A DNA stretch of 64,000 nt from Brasenia schreberi (Eukaryota > Streptophyta > Magnoliopsida > Nymphaeales > Cabombaceae). The DNA lies in NCBI GenBank assembly GCA_036023115.1, contig JAYKKT010000079.1, positions 10,469,501-10,533,500 on the forward strand, given 5' to 3'. How positions within the stretch are numbered: the stretch's first letter is position 1; each line of letters starts with the position of its first letter. This document shows, one piece after another, positions 46,534-58,380 of this stretch. The notes under the pieces are model-generated. The model did not search any database, was not told the origin of the DNA, and saw only the letters and a program-made list of their open reading frames with translations. A program made the translations under genes and the position numbers.

Positions 46534-47835
46534 CTATTGGTTTAGAGGTATGGGCTTCCCTAGAATACACACGACCGTAGGAGAAGATGGTTCTACACGT
46601 TCGAAAATTGGGGATGGTTTGGGTGATTTGGGTTTCTCTAGGAGATTGATGACCTTGGCCGGGTGTGGCTCGGTTTCTCCTAGTAGGCAGATGATAGGGG
46701 GATGGTTCCTAGGTGCAACCAAGTGTGCCCCTAGGGGTGGATGATTTGAGTTTATATAGGTGCTAAGGGAGAGCATGTTTGATCCCTTGCACAAAGGAGG
46801 AAAAAGGATTCCAAGAGAAAGCATGGTCAGTCCCTTGGTTGGTTTATGAAGGTTTAGGGAAATCATGGTCATAAGCTTGGGTTTATGATGCAAACCTAGG
46901 CTCAAGGAGACTTGTTTATACATGGTAGGGTTAAGTGTACCTAGGATGTCGATCCATGCATTAGGAATAGCCATGTCTACCAAATTTTGAACTTTATTTT
47001 GATCTTGTTTTTCTTTTTGAAATTCTTTTTCTTGGTGCAGGACATTCGACGCACCTTGAAAATTCATATCCTTGGGCACATTTTGTTGGTATGTGGGTGC
47101 ATGAGTGTGATTTAATGTATCCAATGTATATGAATGATTTATTGATCCTACACTAAGAAAGAGAGGATCAAGTTGGGAGTTTGTGGGAGAATGAGTTTCA
47201 AACATACCTTTTTCGAGCTTATCTACCTTTCCATGGTGAGAGCAAGCTTCCTTGCAGGCGTCCTAAGGTTGCTCTAGCTCATGTATGCCTTCGAGCTCCT
47301 GTTGCTTTTCAAGATCTTAGTTTCCATCCTCCAAGCCTATGTGTGTGCAACACTCATTCTCCCTTATGTTTTGTGAAATATGTTAGGTGATGCTCAAGGG
47401 ATTAGAACCCATCGGAGCGAATGTTTGTGGAAATCTGGGAGTGAAGTGAATCTCATGCCCCACTCTACTCGTGTGCCTAGGGATGTAGGCTTTCTCTTTA
47501 TTTTCAATTTTCAATTTTCAATTTTCAATTTTCAGAATTTCAAATTTTTGTTTTTCAAGTGTTTTTGATTTTTGAAGATTTTCTACTTTTTTTATCTTTC
47601 CAAATGTAAAAACTTTTTTTGGTTTTTCGATGAAAAAATGGGTGTTTGGATGATTGGCAAGGTTAGATGCTTGAATCTCAATACTTGCTGCATTTGTAGC
47701 CTCATTTTCTTCATTGGATTTTGGGCTCCATTTGGTTTTTTGGGTACGATTTTTCTCTCGAGATGATTTTTCATGGGAATGCTGTGTCTTGGCCTTTTGG
47801 TTTAGGGCAATGATTTTTTTTTCCATTTCCCTCAT
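46534..47835 (-). pseudogene. Gag/linker region of the gypsy element
   Basis: Two frames (46534-47205 and 47518-47835) with low-complexity, proline/serine- or lysine/glutamate-rich sequence. The position before the pol domains implies gag or a spacer, but no capsid motif or zinc knuckle could be recognised. Confidence 0.45.
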
Positions 47836-48078
47836 TATTTCCCTTTTTAGGGAGGCAAACTCTTCATCTCAGATTTTAGAGGATTTCCTTGAGCTTTTGG
47901 AAAACCGATTCAGAAAATGTGATGAGGCTTTCCTTGGCTTGTTTTCAAAGGAATCATCTAAACTTGACATTGTTTTTGAAAAAAATTGGTCTGTGCACAA
48001 AAAATGGATTAAACACCAAGGATTTTCGAAAAGTGAATTTAGAAACAACACCAAATCAATCAACCCTCAAAGACTCAA

Positions 48079-48096
48079 GTTCCACCGGGCGTGCCA
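48079..48096 (-). other. Primer-site-like sequence of the gypsy element
   Basis: Minus strand TGGCACGCCCGGTGGAAC, three to five bases inside a TG..CA-type LTR edge (CTACA at 48101). Similar TGGCACGCCCGGTGG words serve as primer sites in Tat elements; the tRNA is not identified here. Confidence 0.55.
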
Positions 48097-48100
48097 ATTT

Positions 48101-48835
48101 TGTAGATGTGAAAATTTCACTCCAAGCCTATGTAGAGACTTGAAGTAATCTTTTGAACACTACTTCGTTGTGTGAGCGTGCCAGCTAGTTTCCAAAAACT
48201 AGCAAAGTTTTAAATCTGACTTGGCGATTGTTGCTAAGCGAGATCTTTTCACTTTAGGCCTTCTTGAACCGATGCTCAAGGGTCAACCTAAGCATTTTGA
48301 GGATTTCAAATATACAGGTGAAGTTTTAAATCCAAGTGGAAAATGATGTATTGTTAAGAACAAATTCATGTACTTTGGTTTCAAGTTTAAAAATCAGCAA
48401 GTTTTGAAAAACAGAAACTGATTCTGTTTTCAGAGCTTGTTTTCTGAATTTTTTTGGGTGACCTAAGGATCTTCAAAATTCCTAAAAATTTTATAGGACA
48501 TAGCTTGGAATGTGGAGATTCTAAACTACTTTTTGTTTTAAATTTTGGGACTAGGATGATACAAAATTAAATCGACAAAGTGTCTCTGCTCAGACAATCG
48601 AAACTGTTCTATTAAAGAAATACAAAGACCTAAAGATAGGTCTATATCTCGGTGCTCAGAGCTCCGATTTTAGTGTACTTGGTCTTGTTGAAAATCTATA
48701 GATATCAGTAGCAGGTCTATCTTCACTGTCCACCATCCTCATTAACTTAACTAAAGGTATAGTCATTCTAAAAAATTTGCTGTAACTTTTCTAAAAATCA
48801 GCATTGAACACAACATCTACCATAACAATCCCCTC
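48101..48835. other. Probable 5' LTR of the gypsy element (unresolved)
   Basis: Non-coding, starts TGTAGATGTGAAAATTTCAC. No copy of it was seen near 41245, so LTR length is unknown. Confidence 0.4.
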
Positions 48836-49435
48836 CCTCTTTCTAGATCAATTAATTGAGCTCCATTCATCAGATGCAAACAATTTTTTCAAAGCATTTT
48901 TATGTATAACAATACTTTGCATAATAATGACATTTGTAGCAAATCTTGTCAATGAAGGCCTAATCAATTCCCTTCCAACTGTATGAATTCACATCAAATG
49001 TAATACAGAAGAATGATTATAAATAAACTTTGTAATATTTCTGCATGCATCTATAGTCCCTCTTATTTCATCCATTGCACTCAAATCTTCAAGCATTAAG
49101 TCTATGCAATGTGTAACACATAGAGTTCATACTAAAGTTGGATGGTTTGCTTCAAGCATCTTACTAGCTGCTCTAAAATTTGTAGCATTATCAGTAATGA
49201 ATTGAACAACGTTTGAAACACCGACTTCCTCAACAACTTCCTCAAAAATAAGGAGTAAATTATATTTAGTTTTATCAATATGGGATAGGTCATATGATTT
49301 CAAAAATAATGTACCTTTGGGACAATAGACTAGGAAGTTTACCAAAGACCTACGCTAACCATCTGTCCAACGTGCCCCTGTATCGTACCATATCTTCATA
49401 TGGTACACGATAAAATCGTATCGTATCCTGCAATA
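48836..49435 (-). pseudogene. hAT transposase fragment with orphan subterminal array
   Basis: Minus strand: WTDG near 49365, VNFLVYCPKGTLFLKSYDLS, SNVVQFITDNATNFRAASKM, then after a frame change CIDLMLEDLSAMDEIRGTID, NITKFIYNHSSVLHLM, RPSLTRFATNVIIMQSIVIH and ALKKLFASDEWSS. It is the same DUF659 core as the element at 21332-24685, at roughly half identity. Immediately upstream, 49378-49435 carries CGTACCATA and CGTATCGTATCC words like that element's termini. Confidence 0.8.
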
Positions 49436-49978
49436 TAATTTTTATAACATTGATATTGGATACTTAAACTAGGGCATTTGGCTTCTTAATCTGATCCAAA
49501 ATGATTCTCTTTATTCAGTTATGAATTTTATTCCAAAAGCATCATCTTTATCGTGGAAATGAATGTCAAGCTTTTAGATTATCGGCCTAGCCCTACATGA
49601 CCATCCAATCTTTATTAAGAATCTATTCCTTTTCTTTTACATGATCATATGAAATATGCCACCATGCTTACCAGTGATAGCCATCTAAAAATTCAAAATC
49701 TAGGACTTTCGTGACTATGATCTAGAGAGTATGCTGTATTAATTTTCATGGTTGGAACAAAGGCTTCACAGTCTTTTGGTAGAAGTTTTGTTTGCTGATG
49801 GGTTTGTGTACTTAAACTTTTGTTAAGTTCAGTTTTGCTGTTTGTAACGTTGGGATCATAGGTAACTGCATGTGCTAGAGCAAAAGATAGGGAAAAGCTG
49901 TTAAAATATCAAATTGACTAGTCATATCTAAATGTAGAGGTGAAGGGAGTTCTAGCAATTGGTATTGACTCTACCATA
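49436..49978. other. Non-coding stretch
   Basis: No gene or repeat recognised. Confidence 0.5.
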
Positions 49979-51600
49979 TGTTAAGAATATGAAATCATGA
50001 AGTGAAGTCATGGTGTGATGTGAAGCAATGCAGATGTGAAGCAAGGCAGATATGTTGATGTGTTTTTCTTTTTGTTTCATTGTACTTTAGTGTAGTGTTA
50101 TGTGTTTAGTTTTGTTTTTAAAGTAGCCTTAAATTAGGCTAATTAATAGCGCTTTGGTAGTTTTTCATTAGTGTAATGCTGGTATTTGAGGGGAAACCCT
50201 ACCAATAATCATTATCGATTTCATTGATAATAAATAAGAAAGAGAGAGAGGGTGCGACAGAATTTCTTGGACCTATTGTCAGCCACCAATTCCATCTTCC
50301 TATCATTGATCCTGTGTTTCTAGAGTGATAGATTATGACATGATATCAGAGCTTATGAGGTTGATCAAGAATTTGTAATGAACCCGGTCTTCATTCTCCC
50401 TTTTGTTTGTGAGAATACATGTGCATAGAAGAAAAGAAGAAAATAGGATGACTGAAAGAAGAATCCCAAGTTACCACGTATGGTAATGAACCCGGTCTTC
50501 ATTCTCCCTTACGTTCTCATCCCGGCAAGGTGGCTTTCTCTCTTTCCGGTGTCGCAGCTCCCCTCTTGCTTGTCGACTTGGCTGTGGGATGCTTAGGTTA
50601 TGGCCGAGAGGCCATTGTCGTGGAATCTTTATCTGGCCCGGGGCTCATGGGGGAGCATGAATGCCGGCACCAGCGCCGACTTGTCAAATCGTTGTTCCTG
50701 CTTCATGCTGCCCGTGGGGGCTTCTGGCCATAAACCGACCGTGGTGATCGTTGGTTGGTCCTTTAAGCGCTCGGCCTTTTAATGCTAATGGGACTCCGGT
50801 TCCCACTCGGGATTCGAACAGTTGATGATCGCCAGTTATTTATACGATCACCGTCCCACCAATCGTCTCTTTCTAAACTGAGTGCGTCTGAAGGGCTCGC
50901 CGATCTTGGGTCTTCTCGGGAGTGGATAGCCGGTGTTACCAATGTTGGCTCGGCCATTCTGTTAACGCTGGCGGATAGGTCGTACGCTCTTCCTCCTAAC
51001 TGGTGAAGGAGGCCCCACAATTCTGTCCATCATTCGAACTTGTCCAGAAATCTAGAGGGAAACTGATACTTATTGGCAGAAATAAGAATTGGTTGAATGA
51101 AGACAAGTGAAAATTTTGAACATTGGTCGGTTGATACAATCTATGAGTCCCATAAAATGCACATGGAATCTGCTATAAAAATCTGGGATGCAGTAGCTGA
51201 TATTAGCTGATATTGAATGAAGACTGTGTGAAGAACCTTCTACTTCCTCTCCTAAGAATGAAACAAGTATTCCTATATCCTATAACGTCATTGGTAACTC
51301 GTTTTTTAATTCTTTATGTCCTAAATTTTGAGTTATAGATTTTGGTGCTACAGATCACAGGGTAGGAGATAAGTCAAAGTTTATAAGGTATGAAAATACT
51401 TCTATACCACAATACGTGAAACCTATTAATGGATCCTTAGTTTGAATGGAATGAAAGGGAGTGATTCAAACAAAAAATTTCATACTTTGATTCAGTGATT
51501 TATGTTCCTAAATTTCATACTTTGATTCAGTGATTTATGTTCCTAAATTTCCAGTCAATCTTTTATCTTGAATTATTCAGAATATTATTCAACTTTAAGA
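49979..51600 (+). mobile_element. Truncated copia element: 5' LTR, leader, gag and protease pieces
   Basis: LTR 49979-50340 (TGTTAAGAATATG to ATTATGACA), then a primer site TGATATCAGAGC (50341-50352), one base off the common tRNA-Met site. After a foreign GC-rich stretch, gag-like words appear (KAIKIWDAV-type region near 51170-51200) and a protease-region remnant VIDFGATDHRVGDKSKF near 51330-51385 with DFG in place of the active-site DSG. It ends near 51600 against a hAT fragment. A 40 bp direct repeat (CATACTTTGATTCAGTGATT) sits at 51480-51560. Confidence 0.7.
50488..51015. other. GC-rich segment of foreign composition within the copia leader
   Basis: About 530 bp clearly richer in G+C than everything around it, with no recognised protein. 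A 24-27 bp sequence (GTAATGAACCCGGTCTTCAT and following) occurs just outside at about 50379 and again at its left edge, about 50484. It may be an organellar or captured host fragment. Confidence 0.5.
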
Positions 51601-51610
51601 GAGTCATGGA

Positions 51611-52070
51611 ATGAGACATGATGCACTATCATGGCAGACGGATGGATGGATAGGTAGGCGAGGAAGGACCTTGCTAAATTTTCTTATCTACTGTCCTAAA
51701 AGATTTATGTTTTTTAGATCTCTAGACATGTTAGAGGAGAGGCATATTGTAGAGATCCTAAGGCAAGAGTTTCATAAGGTGATATGCGAGCTTGGGCTAG
51801 AGAATGTAGTCTAATTGATTACACATAATGCAACTAACTATAAAGTAGCTAGAAAAGAATTAACAGATACTTATAGGACTTTCTATTGGACACCATGCAC
51901 AACCCATTTTTAGATCTTATCATTGAGGATATTGGTGAGATGGATGAGATAAAGGCAATAACTGAGTGTTGTCAAGATATCACCAAATTTATCTACAACC
52001 ATGCCTTTGTATTATTTATGATGAAGAGATACACAGATGGTGTAGAGTTTCTTCGTACAACTGCAAATGT
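51611..52070 (+). pseudogene. hAT transposase fragment
   Basis: Plus strand: WIGRRGRTLLNFLIYCPKRF, FFRSLDMLEERHIVEILRQE, FHKVICELGLENVV, a stop, LITHNATNYKVARKELTDTY, then in another frame LDLIIEDIGEMDEIKAITEC and CQDITKFIYNHAFVLFMMKR. Very close to the core of the element at 22326-23616, in the opposite orientation, with stops and a frame change. Confidence 0.85.
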
Positions 52071-52347
52071 ATCTACAACCATGCCAAGTATCTTAACAGA
52101 AATCGATTACTTTTATCTAAAACCTTATAAAGAATGCTAGAGAATGAAAATGATCTAGGGAATGCCAAGAGCACCAAGCCAATGTCGACATGAAAGAAGG
52201 AAATGTTGAGCAAGGACTGCCAAAACTTGGTAAATTGAGAAAAGAAATTTGAAAACCCCAAAGCTACTGATTATCCGCTCTAATCCATGCACTACATACG
52301 TTCCAACTTCTGCAACTATGCCACCAAAAGGCAAGGTTAATCGGTGA
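52071..52347. other. Non-coding stretch beyond the demethylase fragment
   Basis: No coding similarity recognised on either strand; the demethylase similarity has already stopped at 52504. Confidence 0.5.
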
Positions 52348-52993
52348 TCACTGGGCTCTTTCATGTTGGGTCAAGTAATCTTGATTATGTGCAAAAATAA
52401 AAGAGGGCACAAGCAATATACCGGAATGAAGTACAGAGGAACAACATAAGTCAGCTCGACCAATATCAGGAGGAGGAAAATGCTGGAATCCTCCAGCAAT
52501 AATCTTAAGATTTCTCACTTGATATGGACAGCCAGCTGGGATCATAACAGTCTCTCCAATGTTCTGCTCAAAAGACCATGGCTGTATCTCTGCGAAATAA
52601 AGTGCATAATTTCACCAATTTTTTCCGGTTCAGGTTGAGACAAAATCAAGAACAAACAGGATGAAGCTGAAACTTACCATATTCATCCTTAAGCTTCCTT
52701 ATGTGAGAAGCATCTAGAAAGAACCACTGATCATAAAGTCGATGGACAACCTATTGTAGAAGCACAACAAGAATGTGGATCAGTAAATATTAGAAAACAT
52801 TGTTTTGTGGAAGTCTACTTTTACTATAGGAGGTCAGTACATGTTCCACTGGCGTGCAGTATGCATGTCTAAACTTGTATGAATACTTTCTAAGGTATTC
52901 CAGCAGTTTTTGAACATCTTCTCTTCTGAAAACATCCCACTGAGCACCACATGAATCTGACATCAGCCTATCAAGGGAATTAATGGAGCTTCC

Positions 52994-53310
52994 TGTTAAG
53001 GGATATTAATAGAAGTTTAATACAGTAGTGTAATTCGTGTAATTCATGTAATGCATATGTGTGTTCATGTCATTTTGAGTACTGTGTCATTTTAGGTAAT
53101 AGTTAATACTTATTAGGGGTAGATTAGGAAATCAAGTTAGACAGGGTATTTATAGGTGTCATTAGGGTTTAGTTAGAGTAATGAGAAGGAAGGGGACGAC
53201 TGCACAAGAAGAGTCGTTTTTGGGCATAGTGTAGATTGGAGGAATGCCTCCAATCTGCCACATATTGTAAGTTACTTCTCCTTTGATTAATGAAAGATTT
53301 ATTTCTAATA
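52994..53310 (+). repeat. 5' LTR
   Basis: 317 bp, TGTTAAGGGATATT to TTTCTAATA. Internal GGGTATTTATAGG box near 53143-53155 may serve as promoter. Confidence 0.9.
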
Positions 53311-53910
53311 TGGTATCAGCGCCTATATAGCCTTTAATTTGACGATTTTGAGAAGAAGAAACTCCAATTTAGATTAGCTGTGAGTTGGAATCGTGACAAA
53401 GTACAGTCTTGACTTGGATTTTTTTTTTGAATCGTGTATGATTCTTTGAAGTGTGTTCTTTGCAAATAGTAGACAACAGATTTTTGTTTGTTGATTTGAG
53501 GCTTGATTCACATCTATGAGTAATTTAACGTGGCATTCATCATCAAGTTCCCATCGTCCTTCAATCAAAACTGTGATTACCCTTAGTACGTCGCAGATTG
53601 GGTGGCCGATCCTCATTAAAAGTGCATATTTTCATCGTGATTCAGAACCTCATTGATGGTGCCAATTTATTCAGTTGTGAGTTATTTTTTTTGTGGCCGA
53701 TTCCCATTAACATCATCAAATCTTATTGTGGTTTAGCCAATATATACTTAGCTTCTCATATTCGGATTCTCATTGTGGGTGTCAATTTAAGTTTGTGAAG
53801 GATTCAAGTCAAAGACTCTTGTGGTTACATTACAAGTTTATTTGTATTGATTGGAGTCCTCTTCTGATTTTATCTATTCAAAGGGAGTAAATTTCAAAGA
53901 TTTGAAAACC

Positions 53911-54790
53911 GATGGCTGAAAAAGGGAAAAGTATTGATCGTTCTCTCCATACAAGTGATCAATCTTTCTTTAAAAAAGACACATCATTTTCAAATTACTA
54001 CAACTAAACTTGATGACAGAAATTATCTAGAATGGTCTCGATCTGTGGAACTGACTATTATAGCCAGGGGGAGATGGGCGCATTTAATGGGTCAAATACC
54101 AATTCCAGACTCATGATACACATTATTCTACTTGGAGAAGAGAAGAGGCTTTAATCTCATCATGGTTGCTACAGTCAATGATTCCATCGATTGCTAAAAC
54201 CTTTATATTTCTAGAATCTTCTCATGAAATTTGGTGTGCAGTCTCCAAAGCATATTCTAGAAAAAAGAATGTAGCAAAAGAATACGAGATTTTAGAAAAA
54301 ATCAGAAAGTGTAAATAAGGGACTCGATCTATCAATGAATATTATGCAGACCTCTGCGGCCTATGGGATGAACTTGTCTATTATACGAACATCAAATGCT
54401 CGGCTTGTTACAATGAGAGAAATACTGAGATAGAAAGAAGAAAGTATTTGACTTATTGTGGGGTGTAAATCCTGAATTTGAATCAGTAAAACTGAATATC
54501 TTGGGAAGAAAAGAACTTCCTTCCCTTGGTACAATATAATCTTTATTAATCAGAGAAGAAGACCACAAGAATCTTGAGAGAGATAATGTTCTTGGTACAT
54601 ATCAACAGACACTCCAAGTAAGAAGAGACAACTCACACTTTCGTGGCCGAGGTGGACATCAGAGTCGTGGCCATGGACGTGGTTGGTTTCATTCTGATGA
54701 GAAAGAAAAGCTTGTATGTTCACACTATGGAAAATCACGTCATATTAGAGAAGACTGTTGGGAATTCATTCTGCTGCAAATTCATCTAAA
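53911..54790 (+). pseudogene. Copia gag remnant
   Basis: Starts MAEKGKSIDRSLHTSDQS at 53911. A UBN2-type capsid follows (TTKLDDRNYLEWSRSVELTI near 54000-54065) and the nucleocapsid near 54630-54770 (RGRGGHQSRGHGRGWF; CSHYGKSRHIREDCW). The second zinc-knuckle cysteine is Tyr. At least four frame changes or stops. Confidence 0.8.
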
Positions 54791-54935
54791 GTACTGATGG
54801 CATTCAAGAGATTATAAAAAGTATAGAGGGCCTCGAACATAAATTATCTGAACAATCTTCATCCTCTTCGTCTCAGGCTACAGTAGCATAGGCTACACAT
54901 TCTGTGAAGGGTAACCACTTCTCTTCTTCTAACTC

Positions 54936-56270
54936 AAAAACATGGATCATTGATTCAGGCGCTACACATCATATGGTAGGAGAGTTATCCTATTTTTCAG
55001 CATACAAAACTCTCCAAAAATAGAAACCTATTAAGTTGGCAGATGGTTCTTATTCTTATATGATTGGACAGGGAAGTGTACCTACCTGTTTCGTAGATTT
55101 ACAATCAGTATATCATGTTCACAGTTTTCTGATTAATCTTTTTTCTGTTAGCTCCTTAACTCGTTCCTTGAACTATTGTGTAACTTTTCATCCTACTGGT
55201 TATGTATTTCAAGATTTGAGGACGGAAAAAATCTTTGGACATGGTAAACTACAAAAAGGACTATACATTCTTGAAGATCACGCTCAACCTTCTACCTCTT
55301 ACAATGTTTCGGCAGCAACATTTTCAGATGCAGATGTTAGTCTTTGGCATTGTCGTCTGAGTCATCTCCCTGTGTCAAAAATTTCATATGTTATACCCCA
55401 ACTTCAAGTCCAGTCCAATAAATCTCCTTTTGAATGTAAAGTTTGTCAGCTCGGAAAACACCAATGTGCTTCTTATCCTTTAAGTGATTCTAGGAGTTCT
55501 AAACCTTTTGAGCTTCTTCACTCTGATATATGGGGTCCAAGTCCAGTTACTTCTTTGCTTGGTCATAAGTATTTTGTCTCCTTTATTGATGATTGTACAC
55601 GTCTTACAATCGTTTATTTAATAAAAACTAAGTCTGAAGTTTCCTCTATTTTTTTTTTTATGCATAAATTTATTTGTACTCAATTCAATGGTTCTATGAA
55701 AATTCTTCAGTCCGATAATGGGGGTGAATATATTGGCACTCAATTTCAAGAATATTTACGATCATAGGGAATTATTCATCAGACTACCTGTCCTTATACA
55801 CCCCAGCAAAATGGTATTGCTGAAAGGAAAAATTGTCATATTTTGGATGTGGCCAGAACTCTCCTACTCCAAAATAATATTCCAAAATTCTACTGGAGAG
55901 ACGTTGTTCTTACTGCTATCTATCTCATAAATTGAATGCCAAGCAATACTATCCAGGGAGAAAGTCCTATTCCTATTCAGTGTCTTGATAAGGGATCCAA
56001 ACCATTTCATCTAGTCCCTCATATCTTTGGGTGTACCTGTTTTGTACATATCCATCTTCCCAATCATGATAAACTAGATGCAAAATCAGTAAAGTGTATT
56101 TTTCTAGGCTATTCGACCTCTCAAAAGGGTTATAAATGTTATGACCCTCTGCTTAAAAAACTATGTTTCCATGGATGTCACCTTTTTAGAACTAACTCCT
56201 TATTATTCTTGTCCAAAGGAGTCTACACATCCACCTTCTGTCCTTCCACTAGTTCCTAGTGAGGGAGAGT
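54936..56270 (+). pseudogene. Copia protease and integrase remnant
   Basis: Protease active site WIIDSGATHHMVGELSYF near 54940-54995 followed by a stop at about 55021. GAG-pre-integrase SLWHCRLSHLPVSKISYV with FECKVCQLGKHQ; integrase core HSDIWGPSPVTSLLGHKYF, ILQSDNGGEYIGTQFQEYL and, after a stop near 55767, PYTPQQNGIAERKN. The three catalytic acids (D, D, E) are still present. Confidence 0.88.
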
Positions 56271-56604
56271 ATAATGATACAGTTGATCAGAGTGAGAATG
56301 TACAGCAACAACAATCAAAAGATATTTTGACGTATAAGAAAAGACTGTGAAAGATTGTTTACTCTTAAGAAAAATCATGTACTAAAGAGACTTCTCTTGA
56401 ATCAGATCCTCAAGTACAAGTGGAAGATGACATGGAGATCCCTATTGCCATCCGCAAAGGTAAGCGTACATGTGCATGTTATCCGATCTCTAATTATGTC
56501 TCATATGCCAATACCTCTCTAAGATATCAAAGATTTGTTATGAATGCTGAGAAACATAAGATCCCTTCGAAGTTTGAAGAAGTAATCAAGTGCCCTCTAT
56601 GAAA

Positions 56605-57365
56605 AGCTGCAATTGAAGAAGAATTGAAAGCACTGGAGAAAAATAATACATGGACCATTGCACAGCTACCTTCCAATAAAAATATTGTTGGATGCAAGTG
56701 GGTGTTTACTATTAAATATAAGGCAGATGGAATAATGGAGAGATATAAAGCCAGATCGGTTGCTAAAGGATACAGTCAGTTATATGGCATTGATTATATA
56801 GAAATGTTTGCACCTATGGTTAAACTTACTTCAATCAGAATACTTCTCAGTATGACAACAAATTTGGGATGGGATCTATGGCAACTTGATGTTAAAAATG
56901 CTTTCTTACAAGAAGATTTAAGTGAAGTGTATATGAAACTACCTCCAAGCATGAATATACAAACATCTTCTAATAGAGTGTGTAAACTCAATAAATCAAT
57001 CTATGGGCTGAAGCAGTCTCCAAGAGCTTGGTTTGATACATTTAGCAAGGCAGTTTGCAATCTCGGATACAACAGGAGCCTTAATGATCATACAATATTC
57101 TTTAAGAGAGGACAAAAATATTTATTCTTGCTGTTTATGTTGATGACAATATTGTCACAGGAGATGATCTTGAAGAAATATCCAAGTTGAAAATGAACCT
57201 TCATAAATTATTTGATATTAAAGATCTGGGTCAGCTTCACTATTTTCTGGGCATAGAAGTTCTCTATTCTAACAGAGGTATCTTCCTAACTCAGCGGAAA
57301 TACTTAATAGATCTTCTTGAAGAAACACATATGCTGAAGTGTAAACTTAGTGATATTCTTATGGA
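56605..57365 (+). pseudogene. Copia reverse transcriptase remnant
   Basis: KALEKNNTWTIAQLPSNKNI, GCKWVFTIKYKADGIMERYK, WDLWQLDVKNAFLQEDLSEV and SIYGLKQSPRAWFDTFSKAV in one frame up to about 57120; then a one-base shift before the catalytic VYVDDNIVTGDDLEEISKL near 57130-57190, and GQLHYFLGIEVLYSNRGIFL beyond. Confidence 0.9.
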
Positions 57366-58091
57366 GTGAATCAAAAATTTTTCAGCGGTGACAGTGAAGA
57401 GTTCAAATACATTCAAAAATATCAGAAGTTGGTAGGTAAGCTCATATATTTGACTATTACTCGGCCAGACATTACTTATGTAGTTGGTATTGTGAGCAGA
57501 TATATGCATTCGCCAACTAAGAATCAAATGGATGTAGTGTATAGAATTCTTCGATACCTCAAGTCAACTTCAGGAATTGGTCTACTTTATTCAAAATCAT
57601 CAAACTTGGCCCTTGAACTCTATTCTGATGCTGATTGGGTTGGTTCATATGATGATAGGAAATCAACTACAGGCTATGTTACCTTATTTGGTGGTAATAT
57701 TGTATCTTGGAAGAATAAAAAATAGACAGTAGTTGAAAGATCTATAACAGAAGCTGAATACAGAGCTATAGCTCAAGCTATGTGTGAAGGAAAATGGATA
57801 TCTTCATTGATTAGTGAATTGGGATTTCCATATAATCAATCTATACCTCTATACTGTGATAGCAGTGCAACAATTCAGATGGCCTTTAACCCAGTTTATC
57901 ATGAAAGAACCAAACATATAAAAATTGACTGCCACTTCATCAGAGAGAAGATATCTAATCAAGAATTCAAGTTGGAGTATGTTCAATCTATCAACCAGAG
58001 AGCTCATTTCTTAACTAAAGCTACTACCAGTAGACAATTAAAGGAGACATTATCGAATTTGGTTGTTATCAACATCCTTCACCCAACTTGA
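57366..58091 (+). pseudogene. Copia RNase H remnant
   Basis: ITRPDITYVVGIVSRYMHSP, YSDADWVGSYDDRKSTTGYV, a TAG at 57723-57725 where relatives have Gln, then SITEAEYRAIAQAMCEGKWI and YHERTKHIKIDCHFIREKIS. Catalytic D, E, D motifs are readable across the stop. Confidence 0.9.
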
Positions 58092-58098
58092 GGGAGAG

Positions 58099-58380
58099 TG
58101 TTAAGGAATATTAATAGAAGTTTAATAGAGTAGTGTAATTTGTGTAATTCATGGAATGCATATGTGAGTTCACATCATTTTGAGTACTGTGTCATTTTAG
58201 GTAATAGTTAATACTTATTAGGGGTAAATTAAGAAATCAAGTTAGACAGGGTATTTATAGGTGTCATTAGGGTTTAGTTAGAGTAATGAGAAGGAAGGGG
58301 ACAGTTGTACAAGAAGAGTCGTTTTTGGGCATAGTGTAGATTGGAGGAATGCCTCCAATATGAAAGATTTATTTCTAATA
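58099..58380 (+). repeat. 3' LTR, with 35 bp deletion
   Basis: 282 bp. It lacks the 35 bp between CCTCCAATCTG and GATTAATGAAAG of the 5' copy; otherwise collinear. Confidence 0.9.

Larger units (their letters stand above)
41246..48101 (-). mobile_element. Ty3/gypsy retrotransposon of the Tat lineage
   Basis: Minus-strand element with a primer-site-like region at 48079-48096, long AT-rich gag/linker section (46100-48078), then reverse transcriptase, RNase H, a second RNase H and integrase, ending at a polypurine tract. The second RNase H between RNase H and integrase, and the ENV-less order, are marks of the plant Tat (Ogre/Retand) group. The frames are broken in at least six places. A 1.2 kb AT-rich tail (41260-42430) separates integrase from the polypurine tract. 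Confidence 0.85.
52994..58380 (+). mobile_element. Ty1/copia retrotransposon inserted in the demethylase exon
   Basis: 5387 bp with LTRs 52994-53310 and 58099-58380 and a perfect CTTCC duplication (52989-52993 and 58381-58385). Primer site TGGTATCAGCGC at 53311; polypurine AACTTGAGGGAGAG before 58099. Domains in copia order: gag, protease, integrase, reverse transcriptase, RNase H. The LTRs differ by a 35 bp deletion in the 3' copy and about a dozen substitutions, so it is younger than the gene-capturing element. Frames are broken, so the copy is inactive. Confidence 0.93.

Noticed and set aside
47714..48148. 144-codon plus-strand frame at the gypsy 5' end
   Set aside because: It runs over the primer-site region and into the LTR of the minus-strand element and has no domain.
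50780..50840. T-arm-like word GTTCGAATCCCG on the minus strand
   Set aside because: The flanking bases do not pair as a T stem, and no D arm or acceptor stem could be built, so it is not a tRNA gene.
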